Shown: positions 56,298-64,000 of the stretch, piece by piece
How the letters are laid out: the number at the start of each line of letters is the position of its first letter
Numbering within the stretch: the first letter of the stretch is position 1
Source of the DNA: Bettongia penicillata ogilbyi
Lineage: Eukaryota > Chordata > Mammalia > Diprotodontia > Potoroidae
Direction: 5' to 3'
Length of the DNA stretch: 64,000 nt
Assembly: GCA_023548195.1 (NCBI GenBank)
Contig: JAJHZJ010000061.1
Location: 3,339,853-3,403,852, forward strand
The notes under the pieces: generated by a model
Told to the model about the DNA's origin: nothing
The model's database searches: none
Seen by the model: only the letters and a program-made list of their open reading frames with translations
Program-made: the position numbers and the translations under genes

Positions 56298-58130
56298 AAT
56301 TTATTTATTTATTTTTAGCTTTCAACATTCACTTTTATCAGATTTTGAGTTCTAAATTTTCTACCCCTCCCTCTCCATCCCCCTATGCAAGATGGCATGA
56401 AATCTAAGCTATACATGTACAATCATATTAAACATATTTCATATTAGTCATATTGTGAGAAAACAACAAAAGAAAGGGAAAATAATATGCTTTGATTGGT
56501 ATTCAGACTCCATAGTTGTGGAACATTTTCCATCATGGGTCTTTTGCAATTGTCTTAGATGACTGCATTGCTCAGAAGAGCTAAATCTAACAAAATCAGT
56601 CCTTGTACAATGTTTTCCTGGTTCTGCTCACTTCACTCAATATCCATTCATGTTTAAGTCTTTCCAGATTTTCCTGAAATCTACCTGCTCATCATTTCTT
56701 ATAGAGCAGTAGTATTCCATTACATTCATATAACCACAGCTTGTTCAGCCATTCCCCAATTAATGGGAAGCCCCTTAATTTACAATTCTTGGCCACCACA
56801 AAAAGAGCTGCTATAAATATTCTTGTGCATGTGGGTCCTATTCCCTTTTATATGATCTCTTTGGGATATAGACCTAGTAGTGGTATTGCTGGATTGAAGG
56901 ATATACACAGTTTTATAGCCCTTTGAGCATAGTTCCAATTGCTCTCCAAAATGGTTGGATTAGATCACAACTCCATCAACAACATATTAATGTTCCAGTT
57001 TTGCCACATCTCCAACATTTATTATTTTCCTGTTTCATCATGTTATCCAATCTGATAGGTGTGATATGGTACCTCAGAGCTGTTTGAATTTGCATTTCCC
57101 TAATCAATTGTGATGTTTTCATATAGTATTTTTTCATATTTTTCATGGATAGCTTTCATTTCTTCCTCTGAAAACTGCTTATTCATATCCTTCGACCATT
57201 TGTCCATTAGAGAATGACTTGTATTCTTACAGATTTGACTCAGTTCTCTACATATTTTAGAAATGAAGTCTTTTTCAGAGACATGGCTGTAAAAATTATT
57301 TCTGCTTCCCTTCTAATCTTGGTTGCATTGACTTTGTCTATGCAATTTTTAAAAACTTTAATGTAATCAAAATTATCCACTTCATAATGTTCTCTATCTC
57401 TTGTTTGGTCATAAATTCCTCCATTCTCCATAGATCTGACAGGCAAACTATTCCTTGCTCTTCTAATTTGCTTATGTCTTTATGTCTAAATTGTGTATGT
57501 ATTTTCACTTTATCTCGGTATACTATATGAGATGTTGGTCTATGCCTTGTTTGCACCATATTATTTTCAAGTTTTGCCAGCATTATTTTCTCAAATAATG
57601 AGTTCTTATCCCAGAAGCTGAAGTCTTTGAATTTTTCAAACAATAGATTACTATAGTCATTGTCTACTTTGTCTTGTGTCCCTAACCTATTCCACTGATC
57701 CATTACTCTATTTCTTAGTCATTATCAGTAGTTTTAATGATTGCTGCTTTATAATATAGTTTTAGACATGGTATGTCTAGGCTACCTTCCCTTATATTTC
57801 TTTTCATTAATTCTCTTGTATTCTGGACCTTTTGTTCTTCCAGATGAATTTTTGTATAATTTTTCTATCTTTATATAGTAATTTTTTTATAGTTTGATTG
57901 ATATGGCACTGGGTAAGTAAATTAATTTGGCAGAACTGTCATTTTTATCATATTAGCTCAGCCTACCCATGAGAAAGTGATAGCTTTTCAATTATTTAGA
58001 TGAGTTTATTTGTGTGAAAAGTGTTTTGTAATTGTGTTCCTATATATTCTGGGTTTATCTTGGTAGGTAGACTCTCAAATATTTTATATTTTTTTTTGTA
58101 GTCTCTTGATTGCCTCCTGTAGCCTAATAC
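56298..58130 (-). pseudogene. L1 ORF2 C-terminus and 3' UTR, 5'-truncated
   Basis: On the minus strand, frame 57703-57338 begins MDQWNRLGTQDKV and contains the characteristic L1 ORF2 region after the reverse transcriptase. Further on come the C-terminal region and a 3' UTR ending in TAAATAAATAAATTT (about 56298). Antisense wording such as 'ttgctctccaaaatggttgg' and 'tttgaatttgcatttccctaatc' matches known L1 ORF2. Stops and frameshifts abound. A CT-rich microsatellite (56260-56297) abuts the 3' end. Confidence 0.85.
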
Positions 58131-58200
58131 TTAGGATTGCTCATCAAAAGGTGTCCCTTAATCAGTTACTGATGGCTATAAGTTAATGTTCCAGTTTGTT
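58131..58200. other. Short junction sequence
   Basis: Nothing recognised. Confidence 0.3.
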
Positions 58201-58204
58201 ACTC

Positions 58205-58735
58205 AGTCAGCGAGTAAGCATTTACTCTGTGCCAAGGACTATGCTAAGCTCTGGGGATACAAATAAATGTGAAAAGATGTTCCTTGCCCTCCTGAAGCAT
58301 ATATTCTAGTGAAGAAGACAACACGCAAACAAAAAGGTGTATATAGGATATGTACCATCTAAATGGGAGGTAATCTTTGAGGAATAATAGTCAGGGGTGG
58401 GGAGAAAAGAGAGGGAAAAGTTTCTTTTAAGATTTGAGCTGAATCTTGATAGAAACCAGGAGGTAGAAGTGAGGGGGTAGAGCATCCCAGGAATGGAGAA
58501 TGGCCTTTGTTTGCATATTGTCTCCCTTATTAGGATGGTGAATTGGTCAGTCTTGAGCTTTCGGAGAATCCCTTAGGCTATTCAGTAGAAGAATTGGAGG
58601 AGGGAGAGGGGTGAGACAGGGAGATGAGTCAAAGCTATTAAAGTAGTCTGTCAGTGAGATGATGAGGGTCTGTAGCAGAGTGATGTAAGTGTGAATGGAG
58701 AGAAAGGAATCTCTATCTCTGGACATACAAACACA
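58205..58735 (-). repeat. L2 LINE (antisense)
   Basis: 'gtaagcatttactctgtgccaaggactatgctaagctctggggatac', 'ttccttgccctcctgaagc', 'agcatcccaggaatggagaatggcc' follow the reverse L2 3' region. TATACA repeats (58735-58835) come next. Confidence 0.75.
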
Positions 58736-59049
58736 ATAAATGTATATGTACATGTGTGTATATTCCCATCTATACATATATAACACATATATATGCATGT
58801 ATTTATGCACACATTTATACATATGTGTATATGATGTTATAGAGGTAAAAATGACAAAAGTGGACAATAGATAATATTATTTGACCATAGCAACTCATGA
58901 AGTCATCTACTAAGAGCACAGAGAGATTATGACCTCTGTCAGTGCCATTCTGTTTTAGAACTAATCTTGAATAACTTTTATCTTAAAAAATAACTTGCTA
59001 TTTAAATTATTCCTGAAGACTTCTAGCACTTTAATCCAGAGCTTTGAGT

Positions 59050-59160
59050 TGATCATGGGAGCATGAATTTAGAGCTGGAAGGGATCTTAGAAGTCACTGA
59101 TTCCAATCTCCTTATTTGTTCGGTGAGGCAATCAGAGCCCAGAGCAGCAAAGTACATGGT
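59050..59160 (-). repeat. THER1-like CORE-SINE fragment
   Basis: 'gaatttagagctggaagggatcttagaagtcactgattcc...tcggtgaggcaatcagagcccagag' is the reverse of a THER1 3' half. Confidence 0.7.
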
Positions 59161-61495
59161 CCTGCCTTGATGTGTGTGGAAAAATTTTTCTAACCCTTGC
59201 TTATTTCGTATTAAGTTCTTCATCTGGCCTATTGCACTAATACTTTTGAAACTGATAGGGCTAAAGGACTCTCAAGAACCTCTCTTTTCTAGTTTTCCAA
59301 GGATCTGGACTGTGAGAGGTATTCATGGACGATTTATCATGACTAAGCCTAACTAAAGGATGTACTTCAATATTTCTAAAGGTCCGTGATTTCATTAGCA
59401 CAGGCACTTCCTTCAGCCAAGCATAATGGGACTCTTTCAGTCCTTAGGTGATATCTTAATTCATTGTGGTAACCATGAGGAGAGGACCACTGAAAATCTG
59501 AGTTTTTCATTTTTGGCTTCTCTAAAAATTCATTCCCAGAAATGGTAAGACTTTGAGTTGGATAGAAAAGTTCAATTTGGTGTTGCTTGCATAGAGGCAG
59601 TGGTCAAAGCTATTGTACAAGTAAAAGATGTCAGGTTTCAGGTCCAGTTCTTTAATTAACCAGTTCTTGACCCTCAGAAGAATGAGAACACAAGACTCTC
59701 TGATTCTTGCAGACACAAGTACTCTAACTTTCTATGAGGGATCAAATTAACTGGAAATTAGCTCTGGAAGGCTGACAACTTTAATTGCCATTTAATAGAC
59801 CCATTTCCTAAACTACCTAAAACCTTGTGTTTGTTGTGATTGTCAAGGGCCCCAAGAGTAAATCTAATTAAAATTGATGTTCAATTTGGCCAGGCCTGAA
59901 ATACTACTGCAAAGTGAGTATAAAGCACAACTGGATAAAAATCCTTTCATCATTTTGTGGTTAAAGTCATGTGAGCAGTAATACTTAGAGTCCATTTTGT
60001 CAAAACACCATAAGTGAAAGCATTAATTCTCTGGTAAAAGGATTTGAAGGACTCCTCTGTCCTCTGCAGCAGGATTTAAAAGGCATTTAGTAATTAATAA
60101 GATGAGATCATAGGCAAAGTAAAATCCTTTCTAAATCTAATATTAATAGAATAGCTCTCTACTCTTTTCATGGTCAGTAGCATTTAATGTGAAAGGAGCT
60201 TGACTCTTTGTATGACCTCTGTGAGACCAACAAAAGGGAAATAACAATTCGGCGGCCATTCATATCTGGAAGATTCCGGGCAATAGGCCCATATATCATC
60301 CAGGTCTCGCTTTCCTTTAGGGAACTATTCAGGGACTCACGCCGACCATAATTGGAAAGATGATAAAGGATACATACTTTGCAATGCTGTTCTTTTCTCC
60401 ATCCCTCTTTTGATACAGTTTTACATTAGAGGTCATTCATGCCACTTAAAGGAGACTGGACACATTTTCCCATGAGGTATTCATTTGTGTTCTATCTAGC
60501 CTATCTTTGGTAACAGAGGCAATATTCTATATTGTGCTTCATGCGGGTCCTATTAAATCTCCACATGAGATTCAGTTCTGCCCCATAAATTAAAGGAAGC
60601 TCTCCAAGATGCACTTAAGGATTATGTTCTTTTTACCACTTGCACTCCAAGGGGAAGGGATATTACCAATGTAACCCTTTCTCCTCAGGCTGAACCATCC
60701 TCAGTTGGGAATCTGAAGGATAGAAGATATTGTTTGAGGACTCTGGTATCTTGTCAGTCTCCCATTCAGAATTTTTGGGTTTCTGACGCTTGTAGTTTTC
60801 TTGGATGGTGAGGAGCATAATGAAAGATCAACAGAATTGAAACCAGTAAGGGAGGATGGGTATCCCCACATAATATGAATTAACAGATTGACTTTCTAAG
60901 CTGGGGTCAAAGTGTCCCCTCCCACTGCCCCAGGATCTCATTGACACAATAACACTCTCTTGGGACCATTTTTCCTCAATACCTGGTGAATGAGGGCCAC
61001 AACTCTTTGGGGGGTGGGGAATGAACCATCATTGTCCAGCATAACTAGACTTTTAAGTAGACTGTTTTCCGAATCTCCATCCCTTTTACCCCTTCAGATC
61101 TTCAGACTTTATCCTCACTCCCCACACCCACACACACATTCATGCACAGTCACACAGAGTGAATTGACCCTAGACGTGCAGTTTTGGCTAGTTATACCTG
61201 TGACCATTTTTCTTATGTTCTTCTCTTCAAGTTATGGAAACAATGGAAATTGACTCATTCTTCTCTTTGAAGGATGACTTTCTTTGGGATGGGTGACATT
61301 CATCTGACACTTTCTTTATTTCTCTTTATGGCTGCAACTTAAAGTAGTGGTTTTTGGAAATTCTTCTTGTTCAGCAGCTATCCCTATAGGGTTTCAGATA
61401 TCTCTAAACTATACAAAGTTTCCGGTATTTCTTAATGTCTTCTCAGCACCTCCTCTAGAAATCATTTAAAGCTCTTCTCAACCAGCAAAATTATG
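59161..61495. other. Long non-repetitive stretch
   Basis: About 2.3 kb with no recognised repeat. It includes a CpG-containing patch (60240-60345) and two stop-to-stop frames (60193-60351 and 60569-60811) without recognisable domains. No gene can be supported. Confidence 0.4.
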
Positions 61496-61499
61496 TTTC

Positions 61500-61865
61500 A
61501 TATTTCCTTCAAGCCTACCGGGCTTTCTTGCTATTTCTTGTCCATATCACTCCATCTCTGACCTCTGTAAGTATGTGCTGGTTATTTCCCATGACTGGGA
61601 TGCACTTCCTCATTATCATCCTTCAAGATCTCTAGACTTCTTTATGGTTTGTCTTATGACCGTTTCTACATGAGGCCTTCTCCCGCAAATAATTTTGTAT
61701 CATTTTATATCTGTTTAATATAGACCTATATACACATTGTCTTCTCTAGCTAGAACATAAACTCCTTGCAAGTAGGAATTGTTTACTTTCACTTTTGATT
61801 TTGTATCTTATCGTCTAGTGTGGTAATTGATTGATAGTAGGTGCTTGATTAATGGTTATTGATTA
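61500..61865 (+). repeat. L2 LINE 3' end
   Basis: 'tatcactccatctctgacctctg', 'catgactgggatgcacttcctc', 'cttctctagctagaacataaactccttgcaag', 'gatagtaggtgcttgattaatgg'. Confidence 0.75.
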
Positions 61866-61898
61866 TTTATTAATCACTTCTCTCTTTCTCCTATCTCT

Positions 61899-62015
61899 TT
61901 TCCTTCCTTCTTTCCTTCCTTCCTTCCTTCCTTCCTTCCTTCCTTCCTTCCTTCCTTCCTTCCTTCCTTCCTTCCTTCCTTCCTTCCTTCCTTCCTTCCT
62001 TCCTTCCTTCCTTCC
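61899..62015 (+). repeat. (CTTC)n tract, about 115 bp
   Basis: An almost uninterrupted CTTC/TTCC tetranucleotide run. The 126-codon ORF through it is a translated microsatellite (LPSF repeats). Confidence 0.95.
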
Positions 62016-62349
62016 ACTTGTCCCGTCCTTCCTCTTCTCATCTCCCTATCTTGTCCGGGGTCCAAGTACAGGGGCTATTCTTAGGCCCAACCATTACTGC
62101 TCAGTACAGATCTTTGATCTGCTTGTTTTTGATGTGGGCCTGTTCTCACCTTCTTATATGAGCTATGGGCCCCTGCTCCTGGAGGCTTACCATATTGGTG
62201 CTAGACTTAGTGTGAACACCAAATCACCTTAGCTCAATATAGCTTAGAATGTCAGAGCTTAATAATTCCACCATCCTTAGGCCCTTCTATTGCAGAGACG
62301 TACTACCACACATGGCTATAGCATTTCAGACTATAGCTATTTGTGTATG

Positions 62350-62470
62350 TGTCATGTTCCTCTCTCAGACAGTAAACCCAATGAAGTCAGGGACCATGTT
62401 TTATCTAAAATTTGCATCTCATTCACCTCTGCCCACAGTAGGCATTTACTAAATGTTTGTTGAATAGCAT
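62350..62470 (+). repeat. L2 LINE 3' terminus
   Basis: 'acccaatgaagtcagggaccatgttttatc', 'acagtaggcatttactaaatgtttgttgaat' is the canonical L2 end. Confidence 0.8.
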
Positions 62471-63445
62471 TCAGTTATTCTGTAAGGAAAGTTGTATAAA
62501 ATAAATTTGGACAATAACTCAGAGACACAGAAATATGATTCAATCCGAAGTGTATATTATACTTGTGCCAAAGGACAATTCTTATATCAAAGCTACTTCT
62601 CAATGTCAAAACAGCCTTTTGCTCTGATTTCTCTAGGGGCGTATGGATTTCACAAAATCTCTAAAACAGCAATTCACATTATCGCTAGTCTCAGATACGA
62701 CAACTATCTTGGAAAGGTACTTTTCATATTTCAGTACTCGGGCAAACCACTGAAGATGGAGAGGCTCCAGATGCTAGAGTTAGTTATTAAGCTACTTTTG
62801 GCTGAGGACAGGGAGATGTGGGAAAAAAGAAAATTCTATAGAAAACATTAGATAGGGAAATTGAAATGAGTTTCTGGAATGAGGCTTACATTTAACTGTT
62901 GGGCATAGTAAAAATGTCTAAAGTTTTGTCCATATTATTGTCTGTGTACCTGCCCAATATAGAAAGCATAGCAGACACATTCACCCTTATGAATTTACTC
63001 ATATGAACACAGAGCAACAATCCTTGCTTTGACAAAAAATCTGCTCTCAGCACATTTCTTCTTGAAAAAGAACAATCAAAATATAAAGAACTAGCTTTAT
63101 TGTTATTGCTATAAAATTTGAGAGGTTATAGGAAAAGAGTTACATGAGTCCAAAATGAATAAAAAAAAGAATAAATGTACTTCTTTTTAGGCTTCTGTCA
63201 AACACCATTTGTATGTTCATGTTAGTTGAGACAAATTTCCTGCTTTCCACTCCCTGTGCTTCAAGACTGGGGGCTGTTAGGAGTGATATGCTCATCTAGG
63301 CTAAAATTGCTTTGAGAGATCTTTAAAATAATGGATTCCAAGCTTGTATTGGCAGAATGGAGACTGGCACTCTTGTGCCCAGGTTTAGGATGCAAAGAGG
63401 TGGTATTATGGGCTGAATAAGGAACTGGGGCCGAGGGAGAAGACA
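62471..63445. other. Unique-looking sequence with a 119-codon ORF
   Basis: The frame 62492-62851 has an ATG and 119 codons but no recognisable domain, signal peptide or splice context. It is probably a chance ORF. Confidence 0.35.
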
Positions 63446-63449
63446 ATGA

Positions 63450-63602
63450 GTGATAGATTTGGAGTTAGAGATCTTGAATTAAAATTCTCCCTAGATCATT
63501 TACTCCCTGCAGAACCCCTGATTAAGTCACTTATCCTCTCTGGGCCTCAGTCTTCTGCATTATGACCTATAATATTCCTTCTAGCTTTATATCTCTGATT
63601 CC
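63450..63602 (+). repeat. THER1-like CORE-SINE
   Basis: 'ttggagttagagatcttgaattaaaattc', 'ttaagtcacttatcctctctgggcctcag', 'attccttctagctttatatctctgattcc'. Confidence 0.75.
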
Positions 63603-63687
63603 ACAATTCAATTTGTAAATTGAAAGGGGGGCACTTTTGAATTTAGGGAAATAAATACCAGTTGCAGAACAGCTAAAGAAAGAATAT

Positions 63688-63730
63688 GTGCGCGCGCGCA
63701 CACACACACACATGCACATACACATACACT
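63688..63730 (+). repeat. (CG)n(CA)n alternating microsatellite
   Basis: 'gtgcgcgcgcgcacacacacac' then CACATA units; pure alternating purine-pyrimidine. Confidence 0.95.
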
Positions 63731-63804
63731 TTATTCAGATGCCAAATGCATTTTGGTTAGAAAGGTTGAGAGAAATTATTATTTTTAAAAATTATTTTTA
63801 TAAG

Positions 63805-63950
63805 TATCTTTGTTCTTTTTTTTATTGCCTACATTTCCCAAATGTATCCTTCCTTTCTTACTTCCCTAAGAGCAATCCCTTACAACAAAGAATTAAAAAG
63901 TAGGGGGAAAACACTTCAGCAAAACTAAACCACATATCCAAAACTTCTGA
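63805..63950 (-). repeat. L1-type 3' region fragment
   Basis: Same C/T-rich block and 'ttacaacaaagaattaaaaag...cttcagcaaaactaaacc' as at 13560-13735. Confidence 0.5.
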
Positions 63951-63952
63951 CA

Positions 63953-63987
<35 letters not shown>
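63953..63987 (+). repeat. (TA)n microsatellite
   Basis: A run of TA dinucleotides near the right edge of the window. Confidence 0.95.
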
Positions 63988-63990
<3 letters not shown>

Positions 63991-64000
63991 TGTCCCACTT

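Noticed and set aside
60569..60811. 80-codon stop-to-stop frame with an internal acceptor-like 'tttctcctcag'
   Set aside because: Many frames of this size are expected by chance in six-frame AT-rich DNA. No family recognised, kept only as a side note to the CpG patch.
61852..62232. 126-codon LPSF-repeat ORF
   Set aside because: It is a translation of the (CTTC)n tract.
62492..62851. 119-codon ATG ORF as a small protein gene
   Set aside because: No recognisable domain or splice or promoter context. Frames of this length are expected by chance in 64 kb.

Overview
This window looks like gene-poor nuclear DNA from a marsupial. It is AT-rich and CpG-poor, has no operon structure, and is packed with mammalian retroelements: MIR/THER-type and Mar1-type CORE-SINEs, L2, CR1/L3, L1, a BovB-like RTE and endogenous retrovirus remnants. 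SINEs with a tRNA-like head fused to an RTE-like tail (4906-5238 and 52797-53140) match what I know as WSINE1. That would favour an Australian (australidelphian) marsupial, but the species is not determined. I found no convincing host protein-coding gene, tRNA, rRNA or CRISPR array. Nearly all ORFs of 60-140 codons are chance frames or lie inside repeats. The window is intergenic or intronic.

Layout. 1-9 kb: MIR, a minus-strand solo LTR with CCAAT box, TATA box and AATAAA, many CORE-SINEs, L2 pieces and a WSINE1 copy with 11-bp target-site duplications (TSDs). 9-16 kb: L1 3' ends, an unclassified repeat and a long stretch without obvious repeats (14.7-16.6 kb). 16.67-18.44 kb: a decayed gammaretrovirus-like pol plus a U3-R LTR that ends in poly(A) and is flanked by a perfect 16-bp duplication, so it looks like a retrovirus transcript copied by L1. 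18.7-20.1 kb: an RTE deletion derivative, an RTE-derived SINE-like piece and a Mar1, the last two lying inside a CR1/L3. 20.4-29 kb: long microsatellites, a large antisense L2 interrupted by an L1 ORF2 fragment, and CR1/L3. 29.5-33.5 kb: a nearly complete RTE whose 5' part (endonuclease and reverse transcriptase N-terminus) is inverted relative to its 3' part, the textbook twin-priming structure. 33.5-36.4 kb and 41.3-44.2 kb: two nearly identical 2.88-kb elements carrying only L1 ORF1, with YY1-type 5' ends, tandem 71/72-bp 5' UTR units and TSDs (HAL1, half-L1). An older 5'-truncated relative sits at 47.5-48.5 kb with a perfect 13-bp TSD. 46.8 kb: a 184-bp hAT-type element with 8-bp TSDs. 49-64 kb: CR1/L3 broken by a SINE, L2 in both orientations, the second WSINE1, an L1 ORF2 C-terminal/3' UTR copy, a (CTTC)n tract and terminal microsatellites.

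How the parts relate. The window shows retroelements parasitising each other. L1 machinery appears to have mobilised ORF1-only HAL1s and a retroviral transcript. RTE machinery appears to have mobilised its own deletion derivatives and the WSINE1 chimeras, whose 3' halves visibly share sequence with the 5' UTR and 3' end of the RTE here. Repeat family names come from memory of consensus sequences; no database search was possible, so boundaries are approximate unless a TSD is quoted.
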